Source: Comamonadaceae bacterium (lineage in GTDB: Bacteria; Pseudomonadota; Gammaproteobacteria; Burkholderiales; Burkholderiaceae_C). From it: a stretch of 15,679 bases of DNA. Location: assembly GCA_947458345.1 (NCBI GenBank), contig CANHBU010000006.1, forward strand, positions 1 through 15,679, in the 5' to 3' direction. Shown here piece by piece: positions 7,418-14,858 of this stretch (positions are counted from its first letter, which is position 1; the number at the start of each line of letters is the position of its first letter). The notes under the pieces were generated by a model. It had not been told where the DNA came from. It saw nothing but the letters and a program-made list of their open reading frames with translations, and did not search any database. Position numbers and translations under genes: made by a program.

Positions 7418-9364
7418 TCAGGCGGCTGTTTGGACGGCGGCGAAGGTTTTGGCATCGCCGATCTTGAGCGTGGCGCTGACCTGGCCCGTGCGGCCGTCCT
7501 CGAACTTCACGACGGTCTCGATGTACTGCTCCTGCTTGCCCGTGTACAGGGCGTCGACCAGAGGCTGGTACTTCTCGCCGATGAAGCCCCGACGGACCTT
7601 GTTGGTGCGCGTGAGCTCACCATCGTCGGCATCGAGCTCCTTGTGCAGCACCAAAAACCGGCTGATCTGCGAGCCCGCCAGCAGCTTGTCGGCTGCCAGG
7701 TCTGCATTGACCTGCTCGACGCAGCCGCGAATCATCTCGTAGACCTCGGCCTTGCCCGCCAGGTCGGTGTAGCCGGCATAAGGCAGGTTGCGCCTCTCGG
7801 CCCAATTGCCTACCGCGTCGAAATCGATGTTGATCATCACGCAGACCTTTTCGCGCCCGTCTCCCAAGGCCACCGCCTCCTTGATGAAGGGGAAGAACTT
7901 GAGCTTGTTTTCGACGTACTTGGGCGCAAACATGGCCCCGTCGTTGGCCCCGCCCTTGATCCGTCCGACGTCCTTGACCCGGTCGATGATCTTCAGGTGG
8001 CCATGGGCATCGAGGAAACCCGCGTCGCTGGTGTGATACCAGCCGTCGGCGCTCAGCACCTCCTGCGTGGCCTTGGGGTTTTTGTAGTAGCCCTTGAGCA
8101 GGCCGGCTGACTTGACGAGGATTTCGCCGTTGTCGGCCACCTTGATCTCGACCCCGCGAATGGGCACGCCCACGGTGTCGGCACGCGCCTCGTGGTCTGG
8201 CTGCAGGCAGACAAAGACCGCCGTCTCGGTCGAGCCATATAGCTGCTTGAGGTTGACGCCGATCGATCGGTAGAAGGTAAACAGGTCAGGCCCGATCGCC
8301 TCGCCAGCGGTGTAGGCCACCCGCACGCGAGAAAATCCCAAGCTGTTGCGCAGCGGGCCATAAACCAGCACATTGCCCAAGGCGTAGAGCCAGGTATCGA
8401 CCAGACCCAGTGCCTTGCCGTCCATGCGGGCCGGACCGACCCGCTTGGCCACGTCCATGAAGGCCTTGAACAGGCTGCGCTTGATGGCGCTTGCATCTTC
8501 CATGCGGATCATCACGCTGGTGAGCATGCCCTCGAACACCCGCGGCGGCGCGAAGTAGTAGGTGGGCCCGACCTCCTTGAGGTCGATCGAGACCGTGCCT
8601 GCGTTTTCGGGGCAGTTGACGACGTAGCCGCAGACCAACCACTGGGCGTAGCTGAAGATGTTCTGGCCGATCCAGGCTGGCGGCAGATAGGCCAGCACCT
8701 CTTCCTGGTTGCCGAGCTTGTCAAATTCGGCGCCGGCCTGCGCGCGGTCCATCAGGGTGCTGTGGGTGTGCACCACCCCTTTGGGGTTTCCGGTCGTGCC
8801 CGAGGTGAAGAACATGGCTGCCACTTCGTCGGTCTGACCCTGCTCGACCTGTGCTCTGAAAAAGCCGGGCTCCTTGGCTGCAAACGCCGCGCCGTTTTCG
8901 ATCAACTGGTCAAGCCAGAGCAGACCGCTTTCTTGGTAGTTGCGCAGACCGCGCGGCTCGTCATAAATGATGTGGCTCAGCAAGGGGCACAGCTCGCGGA
9001 TTTCCAGCAGCTTGTCGACCTGCTCCTGGTCTTCGACAAAAGCCAGCGTCACTTCGGCATTCGTGATCGGAAACACGCATTCGGCTGCGACCGCATCTTG
9101 GTAAAGCGGCACGGGGATGGCCCCCAGCGATTGGGCGGCCAGCATGGCGGCGTAAAGGCGCGGCCGGTTCGCGCCGATCACCACCATGTGTTGTCCGCGC
9201 TGCAAGCCCAGCGCGTGCATGCCGCAGGCCATGCGCTCGACCATCTGGGCCAGCGCCGCCCAGCTGTGCGCTTGCCAGATGCCGTATTCCTTTTCGCGCA
9301 TGGCCGCAGCGTGGGGCCGCTGGGCGGCATGCTGCAGCAGTAGCTTGGGAAAAGTCGTCTGCAT
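7418..9364 (-). CDS. Long-chain fatty-acyl-type AMP-forming CoA ligase, first gene of the uptake operon
   Basis: This is a 648-aa cytoplasmic or membrane-associated acyl-CoA synthetase that would convert an imported carboxylic acid, ATP and CoA to acyl-CoA. Adenylate-forming motifs are A3 FTSGTTGNPKGV (186-197), A5 YGSTE (376-380), A7 YHTSDAG (443-449, with Ser where Gly is usual), the hinge DRVKDVGRIKGG (461-472) and the A10-like lysine K589 in LTRTNKVRRG. The length and the extended C-terminal half resemble long-chain FACS enzymes. The hinge loop carries an uncommon GGANDGAMFAP. The ATG at 9364 has AAGGTG about 5 nt upstream. It is the first gene of the operon, 33 nt before livG, and lies downstream of the predicted Crp-type activated promoter. 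The substrate chain type is not resolved. Confidence 0.93.
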   Translation of the reverse strand: MQTTFPKLLLQHAAQRPHAAAMREKEYGIWQAHSWAALAQMVERMACGMHALGLQRGQHMVVIGANRPRLYAAMLAAQSLGAIPVPLYQDAVAAECVFPITNAEVTLAFVEDQEQVDKLLEIRELCPLLSHIIYDEPRGLRNYQESGLLWLDQLIENGAAFAAKEPGFFRAQVEQGQTDEVAAMFFTSGTTGNPKGVVHTHSTLMDRAQAGAEFDKLGNQEEVLAYLPPAWIGQNIFSYAQWLVCGYVVNCPENAGTVSIDLKEVGPTYYFAPPRVFEGMLTSVMIRMEDASAIKRSLFKAFMDVAKRVGPARMDGKALGLVDTWLYALGNVLVYGPLRNSLGFSRVRVAYTAGEAIGPDLFTFYRSIGVNLKQLYGSTETAVFVCLQPDHEARADTVGVPIRGVEIKVADNGEILVKSAGLLKGYYKNPKATQEVLSADGWYHTSDAGFLDAHGHLKIIDRVKDVGRIKGGANDGAMFAPKYVENKLKFFPFIKEAVALGDGREKVCVMINIDFDAVGNWAERRNLPYAGYTDLAGKAEVYEMIRGCVEQVNADLAADKLLAGSQISRFLVLHKELDADDGELTRTNKVRRGFIGEKYQPLVDALYTGKQEQYIETVVKFEDGRTGQVSATLKIGDAKTFAAVQTAA

Positions 9365-9426
9365 GGGTCACCTTCTGGTTGATGCGGCCTGTCACGTGGC
9401 CGGTCAAAGTCGCCTGTGTTACCCAG

Positions 9427-9432
9427 ATGCTA
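9427..9432 (-). promoter_or_regulatory. Predicted -10 element of the uptake operon promoter
   Basis: TAGCAT on the minus strand matches the TATAAT consensus at 4 of 6 positions. It lies at -12 to -7 if transcription begins at about 9420, which puts the upstream palindrome centre at exactly -41.5. No good -35 hexamer is present, as expected for a class II activator-dependent promoter. The predicted leader is about 56 nt long. Confidence 0.4.
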
Positions 9433-9452
9433 TGAGGGGCTTTGACGTCACG

Positions 9453-9470
9453 TTGTCGTTGCGACGACAA
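9453..9470. promoter_or_regulatory. Crp/Fnr-type operator palindrome
   Basis: TTGTCGT (9453-9459) and ACGACAA (9464-9470) are perfect 7-bp arms around TGCG. Read as half-sites this is TGTCG-N6-CGACA, the same spacing as the CRP site TGTGA-N6-TCACA. It lies between the acyl-CoA ligase operon and the divergently transcribed Crp/Fnr-type regulator gene, so it is the natural candidate site for that regulator. An 8-bp palindrome TGACGTCA (9443-9450) lies just beside it. Confidence 0.6.
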
Positions 9471-9547
9471 TCAAGGGTGTGTCCTCCTAGGGATTTCCCG
9501 TAGCCCGGTCCAGCCGGCGCAAGCCCGGCGTCAGACATGTCCCCTCC

Positions 9548-10261
9548 ATGACCATTGCACCGACCTTGCACCAGCGCCGCCGGCCTCTGACGCAGGCCGA
9601 GCTGGGCGGCATCCCCTGGCTCGATCTGTTGCTGCCGCTCGAGCGCGAGCGGGCGCTCGCTGAGTTGGTGGTCAGCCAGGCGGTGCCGGGCGATCACATC
9701 TGCCGGATGGGCCGCGAGGTGACCTATTGGTTTGGTGTGGTGGACGGCTTGCTCAAGATGAGCAGCGACAACGCGCAGGGTGAGACCATTACCTTCACCG
9801 GCCTGCCGCCCGGCGGCTGGTTCGGTGAGGGCACTGCGCTCAAGCGCGAACCCTACCGCTACAACGTGCTGGCACTGCGCCGCAGCCTGGTCGCTGGCTT
9901 GCCGGTGGAGACGTTCGACTGGCTGCTCGACCACTCCATAGGCTTTAACCGGTTTGTGATGCGCCAGCTCAATGAGCGGCTGGCGCAGTTCATTGCGGCG
10001 CGCGAGATCGATCGCCTGAGCAACCCCGACCTGCGTGTCGCGCGCAATCTGGCCGCGCTGTTCAATCCGGCGCTGTTTCCCGGTGTCGGCCAAGTGTTGC
10101 GGATCACCCAGCAGGAGTTGGCCTATCTGGTTGGGCTGTCACGCCAGCGGGTCAATGAAGCCCTGCGCACGCTTGAGCAGCATGCGGTGATCCGGGTCGA
10201 GTACGGCGGCCTGCGCGTGCTCGACTTGCCCCGCCTGCGCAGCGCTACATTCGCGGCCTGA
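9548..10261 (+). CDS. Crp/Fnr-family transcriptional regulator
   Basis: This is a 237-aa DNA-binding regulator. The N-terminal half is a cyclic-nucleotide-binding-like beta roll (about 40-125), with PPGGWFGEG (87-95) and Arg104 in PYRYNV. The CRP pocket has Arg-Ser here and this protein has Arg-Tyr, so cAMP binding is doubtful. A long dimer helix (about 125-150) and a Crp-type winged helix-turn-helix (about 155-228) follow. Its LRITQQELAYLVGLSRQRV contains the recognition helix. Only one Cys (C52) is present, so it is not an FNR-type iron-sulfur sensor. It is divergent from the uptake operon across 183 bp holding a CRP-spaced palindrome. I infer it is the operon's regulator, perhaps sensing the substrate or its CoA ester. 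The ATG at 9548 lacks an evident Shine-Dalgarno sequence. The next gene starts 26 nt downstream. Confidence 0.93.
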   Translation: MTIAPTLHQRRRPLTQAELGGIPWLDLLLPLERERALAELVVSQAVPGDHICRMGREVTYWFGVVDGLLKMSSDNAQGETITFTGLPPGGWFGEGTALKREPYRYNVLALRRSLVAGLPVETFDWLLDHSIGFNRFVMRQLNERLAQFIAAREIDRLSNPDLRVARNLAALFNPALFPGVGQVLRITQQELAYLVGLSRQRVNEALRTLEQHAVIRVEYGGLRVLDLPRLRSATFAA

Positions 10262-10287
10262 CTCCAACGAAGCCGCGACCGACTGCC

Positions 10288-11106
10288 ATGGCCATCCCAC
10301 CCAAGCCTGCTGCGCAAGCCTTGCGCAGTGCCCTGCCACCCCAGGGGCAAGCCGAGCCGGTCCGTCTGAACAAGCGCATGGCTGACCTGGGCCTGTGCTC
10401 GCGGCGGCAGGCCGATGACTGGATTGCCCGCGGCTGGGTGCGCGTCGATGGCCGCGCCGCCGTGCTGGGCCAGGCGGTATCGGTGCAGGCGCGCATCGAG
10501 GTCGATCGGCAGGCGCACGAGCGCCAGAGCCAGCAGGTGACGGTGCTCATCAACAAGCCCGTCGGTTTTGTCAGCGGCCAGGCCGAAGATGGCTACCGGC
10601 CTGCGGTGAGTTTGCTCCAGCCGGCCAGCCGCTGGCGTGAATGCAACAGTGCCACGCGCTGGTCGCCTCAGCACTTGAAGGCGCTGGCGCCGGCCGGGCG
10701 CCTGGATATCGACTCGGTGGGTTTGCTCGTGCTCACGCAGGACGGCCGCATTGCGCGCCAGCTCATCGGCGAAGACTCTCAGATTGAAAAGGAATACCTG
10801 GTGCGGGTGAGCTGGCAGGGCCGCAGCCAGGATGTGCAGTCGGCTCTTCCCGCTCAAAGCTTGCGCTTGTTGCAACACGGCCTGAGCCTTGACGGCCGTG
10901 AGCTCAAGCCGGCCCAGGTGAGCTGGCAAAACCCGGAGCAGCTGCGTTTTGTGCTGCGCGAGGGTCGCAAGCGGCAGATTCGGCGCATGTGCGAGCAAGT
11001 CGGCTTGGTCGTCACTGGTCTCAAGCGCATCCGCATTGGCGCGGTGTCACTGGGGCAGCTGCCCTTGGGGCAGTGGCGTTACCTGCGGCCGGACGAGTCG
11101 TTTTGA
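10288..11106 (+). CDS. rluF: 23S rRNA pseudouridine synthase, RsuA/RluF family
   Basis: This is a 272-aa RNA-modifying enzyme that isomerises uridine to pseudouridine. In Escherichia coli, RluF acts on 23S rRNA U2604. An S4 RNA-binding domain (about 25-75) carries VRLNKRMADLGLCSRRQADDWI. The catalytic domain follows, with LINKPVGFVSG (88-97), the catalytic motif GRLDIDSVGLLVLTQDG (137-153, nucleophile Asp140), EKEYLVRV and EGRKRQIRRMCEQ (225-237). The end VSLGQLPLGQWRYL matches RluF closely (VSLSGIPLGEWRDL in E. coli). A segment between YRPAVSLL and GRLD is longer than in E. coli RluF. The basic C-terminal tail of E. coli RluF is missing. It is probably co-transcribed with the regulator gene, 26 nt upstream. 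It converges on the MFS gene with only 27 bp between the stop codons. The exact target uridine is an inference. Confidence 0.9.
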   Translation: MAIPPKPAAQALRSALPPQGQAEPVRLNKRMADLGLCSRRQADDWIARGWVRVDGRAAVLGQAVSVQARIEVDRQAHERQSQQVTVLINKPVGFVSGQAEDGYRPAVSLLQPASRWRECNSATRWSPQHLKALAPAGRLDIDSVGLLVLTQDGRIARQLIGEDSQIEKEYLVRVSWQGRSQDVQSALPAQSLRLLQHGLSLDGRELKPAQVSWQNPEQLRFVLREGRKRQIRRMCEQVGLVVTGLKRIRIGAVSLGQLPLGQWRYLRPDESF

Positions 11107-11133
11107 GCCGCGGGCGTCGCTGCGCCGCGAACT

Positions 11134-12801
11134 TTAGCTGCGTGGATCTTCGAGCACAAAGCGTGTGACCAGCGGGTCGTCCTCGGGCAGGTGAAACGCT
11201 CGCTTGCGCTCGCGCAGGTTTGCATCGGCGGCCGTGATCCGGTCAAAGCGGCGCAGATGCTCGGTCCAGGACTCGTCGATGACCTGCTCGATGAAGCGAC
11301 CGGGCTCGCCGATATCGTGCAGCAAGGTCCATTCGAGTGCGCCCTGGCGCAAGCGGCTGCGCCGGCTTTCTTCCATCAGGGCGCGAAAAGCCGGGCCCTG
11401 CCGCGGATCGATCAGGTACTCGATATGCACCATCACGCGGCCCTGGGGAGGGTTTCGCGCCACCGGTGGCTGCAGCGCGCGCGAGGGGGTGAGGTCTTCC
11501 TCGATGCTGATGTCGGGCAGGCGCCGCCGGGTCAGCAGCAGCGCCAGCACGCCAGAGGCAGCCGTCACCAGCAAACTGGTTTGCAAGCTGGTGACGGTGG
11601 CCACCTGGCCCCAGACGGCCGCACCGAGCGCGCTGCCGCCCATGATGCCCATCTGGAACACCGACATGCCGCGAGCGCGAACCCAGTCGGGCAGCGCCAT
11701 CTGGGCTGACACGCTCAGGCTGTTGGCGTTGGCCAGCCAAACCATGCCCGCCAAGTACATGATGGGGGCAGCCCACCACAGGTTGGGCGTGATCGCCATC
11801 GCCGCGGTCACGCCCGCTTGCACCAAGGTGCCCAGCACCAGCAATTTTTCGGCCGGCAGGTGCTGGCGCAGTCGCGGCAGCACCATCGCCACTGAGATGG
11901 CGCCCAAGCCCATACAGGCCAGCAGCAGCGTAAAGCCGCCGGCGCCGCCGCCCAGACCCTGGGCCAGCAGGGGCAGCAGGGCCAGCAGGCCGGTGAAATG
12001 AAAGAAGATCAGAAACACGCGCACGAGCACGCCGCGCAACTGTGAGGATTGCCGCACGAACTGCAAGCCCACCCGAATGGCGCTCAGGAAGGGTTCGCGG
12101 CCGAGAGGGTGGGGTCGCTGCTCGCGCCGCCAGCGCATGATGATCAAGCCCGCTGCAATCGACAAAGCGGCGTTGAGCGCGAACACCCAGGCGATGCCGA
12201 CCGCGGCGATCAGCGCGCCGGCCAGCAAGGGGCCGATGATGCGTGAGGCGTTCATGGCCACCGCGTTGAGCCCGAGCGCCTGCGGCAACTGGGCGCGTGG
12301 CACCACCTCGGGGATGATGGCGGCAAACACCGGCCAGCGCATGGCCAGCCCGATGCCGTTCATGAAGGTCAGTGTCAGCAGCAGGCCTGCGGTCATCAGT
12401 TCAAAGGCGTAGGCCAGCCAAAGCGCCGCCGCGCTGCCTGCCAGCCAGAACTGCGTGGCCATGAAGTAGCGCCGGCGATCCAAAATATCGGCCAAGGCCC
12501 CGCTGGGCAAGCCCAGCAGGAAGACCGGGATGGTGGCCGCTGTTTGCACCAAGGCGACCCAAATCGGCTCGCTGGTCAGCGAGGTCATCAGCCAGGCTGC
12601 AGCGACATCGTTCATCCACATGCAGACATTGGCGGTCAGCCATGTCAGCCACAGCATCCTGAAGACAGGCGTCTTTAGCGGCGCGAAGGCCGACGGCAGT
12701 TGCTGCGCGCCGGCCGGGGCCGCGTCGAAAGCGCGGGGCTGTCGTGGGTCGGGCGGTTCGGGCGGCATGGGTGAGGTCAGGCGATACGGCCCCTTCGGCA
12801 C
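11134..12801 (-). CDS. MFS transporter (MFS_3/EntS-like) with C-terminal soluble domain
   Basis: This is a 555-aa inner-membrane protein of the major facilitator superfamily, MFS_3 (EntS-like) type, probably an exporter. After a Pro-rich hydrophilic N-terminus, about 12 hydrophobic segments run from residue 46 to about 425. The MFS loop GLPSGALADILDRRRY follows helix 2. Residues 454-555 form a soluble domain (GRVMVHIEYLIDPRQ through WTEHLRRFDRIT) that resembles a dimeric alpha-beta barrel of the antibiotic-biosynthesis-monooxygenase type, a tail known in part of this family. The start is uncertain. GTG at 12801 has AGG 5 nt upstream, while ATG at 12768 has no visible ribosome site. It lies 61 nt downstream of uup on the same strand, so co-transcription is possible. 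The substrate is unknown. Confidence 0.9.
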   Translation of the reverse strand: MPKGPYRLTSPMPPEPPDPRQPRAFDAAPAGAQQLPSAFAPLKTPVFRMLWLTWLTANVCMWMNDVAAAWLMTSLTSEPIWVALVQTAATIPVFLLGLPSGALADILDRRRYFMATQFWLAGSAAALWLAYAFELMTAGLLLTLTFMNGIGLAMRWPVFAAIIPEVVPRAQLPQALGLNAVAMNASRIIGPLLAGALIAAVGIAWVFALNAALSIAAGLIIMRWRREQRPHPLGREPFLSAIRVGLQFVRQSSQLRGVLVRVFLIFFHFTGLLALLPLLAQGLGGGAGGFTLLLACMGLGAISVAMVLPRLRQHLPAEKLLVLGTLVQAGVTAAMAITPNLWWAAPIMYLAGMVWLANANSLSVSAQMALPDWVRARGMSVFQMGIMGGSALGAAVWGQVATVTSLQTSLLVTAASGVLALLLTRRRLPDISIEEDLTPSRALQPPVARNPPQGRVMVHIEYLIDPRQGPAFRALMEESRRSRLRQGALEWTLLHDIGEPGRFIEQVIDESWTEHLRRFDRITAADANLRERKRAFHLPEDDPLVTRFVLEDPRS

Positions 12802-12862
12802 TTGGGCCTGGCGGGCGCGACGACCAGTTTAGTCCTTGCCCTGACGGCCGAGCGTGGCGCGC

Positions 12863-14779
12863 TCAGCCGCCGAGCTCTTCCCAGCGCATCAGCGCTTGCA
12901 GCAACTGCTCCTCCACTTCGGCGGCCCGAGCAGCCAGCGCAGCGGCCTTGGACGGGTCGCTGACATAGATCTCGCCGGCGCCCAAGATCTGATCGATCGA
13001 TTTTTGCTCCTGCTCCAGCGCATCGATCTGTTCGGGCAGCGCCTGCCATTCGCGCTGCTCCTTGTAGCTCAGTTTGCGTTTGCCGGAGCGCCCCGAATCG
13101 AGCGTCGGCGCTGCGGCGGGGGTCGGTGCTGCGGCAGGTTCTGGCGCAGGCGAGCGGGCGGGCGCCAACAGCCCGGCTCGGGCCGATTGAATCAGCCAGT
13201 CGCTGACACCGCCTTCGTACTCGCGCCACAAGCCACTTTGGCTCGGGGTGCCCTCGTAGGCGATCACGCTGGTGACCACGTGGTCGAGAAAGCGCCGGTC
13301 GTGACTGACCAAAAAGACGGTGCCGTCATAGCTTTGAAGCAGCTCTTCGAGCAACTCCAAGGTCTCGATGTCCAGATCGTTGGTGGGCTCATCGAGCACC
13401 AGCACATTGGCCGGCCGCGCAAACAGGCGCGCCAGCAGCAAGCGATTGCGCTCGCCGCCCGACAGCGTGCTCACCGGCGACTGCGCCCGCGCCGGGGAAA
13501 ACAGGAAATCGGCCAGATAGCTGCGCACGTGCTTGCGCTGCCCATGGATTTCCACCCACTCGCTCCCTGGGCTGATGAAGTCCTCAAGCGTGGCGTTGGG
13601 GTCTAGGGCCTCGCGCATCTGATCGAAGTAGGCAATCTGGAGGTTCGTGCCGCGGCGTACCAGCGCAGGGGGCTGCGTCGCGTCGGGCTCGAGCTGGCCC
13701 AAGATCAGCTTGAGCAAGGTACTCTTGCCTGCGCCATTGGGCCCGATCAGTCCGATCTTGTCGCCGCGCAGCACTGTGGTGCTGAAGTGGTGGACCACCA
13801 CTTTGGACCCCTCGGGGCCGTCAAATGCCTTGCTGACGTTTTCCAGTTGGGCCACGATCTTGCCGCTGCGCTCGCCAGAATCGAGCTCAAGCCGGGCCTG
13901 CCCGAGGGCGGTGCGCCGGGCTGCGCGCTGGCTGCGCAGTTCCTGCAGCCGATTGATCCGGGCCACTGCCCGCGTGCGACGCGCTTCCACGCCTTTGCGG
14001 ATCCAGACCTCCTCTTGCGCCAGCAGCCGGTCGGCCTTGGCGTTGACCACCGCCTCCTGCGCCAGTTGCTCTTGCTTGAGCTGCTGATACTGCGCGAAGT
14101 TGCCCGGATAACGCAGCAGCTTGCCACGGTCAAGCTCGATGATGCTGCTGGCCACCCGATCCAAAAAGGCGCGGTCGTGGGTGACGGTCACGACGCTGCC
14201 CTTAAATTGCAGCAGCCAGTCCTCTAGCCAGGCCATGGCCTGCAGATCCAGGTGGTTGGTAGGCTCGTCAAGCAGCAGCACGTCGGGTCTGCCGATCAGT
14301 GCCTGTGCCAGGGCCAGGCGCTTGAGTGTCCCGCCCGAGAGCGAACCGGTCAAAGCCCGCCCATCGAGCTGCAGCCGCTGCAGCAACTCCTGCACGCGCT
14401 GCTCCCAGGCCCAGCCATCGGCCGTCTCGATGCGAGCTTGAAGGTCGTCGAGGTCGGTCTCAGGGGCGCCTTGCAGATACTGATCGATCCAGCTGCGCAC
14501 CTGGGCCAGACCCAGTGCGAGCGCCTCGAACACGCTCAATTGCGCGTCGATCACCGGCTCTTGCGCGACATAGGCAATCCTCAGCCCTTGCTGCACCTGG
14601 AGCGTGCCGTCATCGGCTCGTTCCATCCCGGCCAGGATCTTGAGCAGAGACGATTTGCCGCTGCCATTGCGCCCGATAAGCCCCAAGCGTTCGCGCTCGT
14701 CCAGAGCGAAGTCGGCACGGTCGAGCAGGGGCACATGGCCGAAGGCCAGTTGCGCGCTCATGAGGGTGATCAAGGCCAT
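12863..14779 (-). CDS. uup: ABC-F family ATPase Uup
   Basis: This is a 638-aa soluble protein with two ABC ATPase domains and no membrane segments. Uup-type ABC-F proteins act on ribosomes and influence precise transposon excision in E. coli. Domain 1 has Walker A GRNGSGKS (36-43), signature LSGGTLKR (147-154), Walker B VLLLDEP and H201. The linker carries the Uup hallmark EEVWIRKGVEARRTR (256-270). Domain 2 has Walker A GPNGAGKS (346-353), signature LSGGERNRLLLARLF (439-453), Walker B VLVLDEP and H493. A Pro/Ala-rich stretch (about 540-560) leads to a C-terminal coiled-coil domain beginning GKRKLSYKEQREW (566-578), as in E. coli Uup. The ATG at 14779 (MALITLMSAQLAFGH) fits the family N-terminus. 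The Shine-Dalgarno is weak. A small stem (14795-14809) and a strong 19-bp hairpin lie upstream. Confidence 0.95.
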   Translation of the reverse strand: MALITLMSAQLAFGHVPLLDRADFALDERERLGLIGRNGSGKSSLLKILAGMERADDGTLQVQQGLRIAYVAQEPVIDAQLSVFEALALGLAQVRSWIDQYLQGAPETDLDDLQARIETADGWAWEQRVQELLQRLQLDGRALTGSLSGGTLKRLALAQALIGRPDVLLLDEPTNHLDLQAMAWLEDWLLQFKGSVVTVTHDRAFLDRVASSIIELDRGKLLRYPGNFAQYQQLKQEQLAQEAVVNAKADRLLAQEEVWIRKGVEARRTRAVARINRLQELRSQRAARRTALGQARLELDSGERSGKIVAQLENVSKAFDGPEGSKVVVHHFSTTVLRGDKIGLIGPNGAGKSTLLKLILGQLEPDATQPPALVRRGTNLQIAYFDQMREALDPNATLEDFISPGSEWVEIHGQRKHVRSYLADFLFSPARAQSPVSTLSGGERNRLLLARLFARPANVLVLDEPTNDLDIETLELLEELLQSYDGTVFLVSHDRRFLDHVVTSVIAYEGTPSQSGLWREYEGGVSDWLIQSARAGLLAPARSPAPEPAAAPTPAAAPTLDSGRSGKRKLSYKEQREWQALPEQIDALEQEQKSIDQILGAGEIYVSDPSKAAALAARAAEVEEQLLQALMRWEELGG

Positions 14780-14794
14780 TTGGTGTCACTTCGG

Positions 14795-14809
14795 GCCGCT
14801 GTTAGCGGC
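14795..14809. repeat. Small hairpin just upstream of uup
   Basis: GCCGCT (14795-14800) and AGCGGC (14804-14809) form a 6-bp stem with a GTT loop, 15 nt upstream of the uup start. In the uup mRNA leader it would lie near the ribosome site and might lower initiation. Confidence 0.4.
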
Positions 14810-14816
14810 TTGAGGT

Positions 14817-14858
14817 GGCTCGCCCTGCTGGCACGTCGCCGTGCCAGCAGGGCGAGCC
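14817..14858. repeat. Perfect 19-bp hairpin upstream of uup
   Basis: The arms at 14817-14835 and 14840-14858 are exact reverse complements around a 4-nt TCGC loop, beginning GGCTCGCC and ending GGCGAGCC. No U-tract follows on either strand, so it does not look like a standard intrinsic terminator. It may be a dispersed intergenic palindrome or a control element in the uup leader. Confidence 0.85.

Noticed and set aside
6734..8110. 458-codon open frame on the plus strand across livG and the CoA ligase
   Set aside because: It is an antisense shadow of two well-supported genes, with no motif and no ribosome site.
11107..11133. CGCGG/CCGCG stem between the convergent rluF-like and MFS genes as a bidirectional terminator
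   Set aside because: The stem is only 5 bp with an 11-nt loop and no proper U-tract on either side, so it is too weak to annotate.
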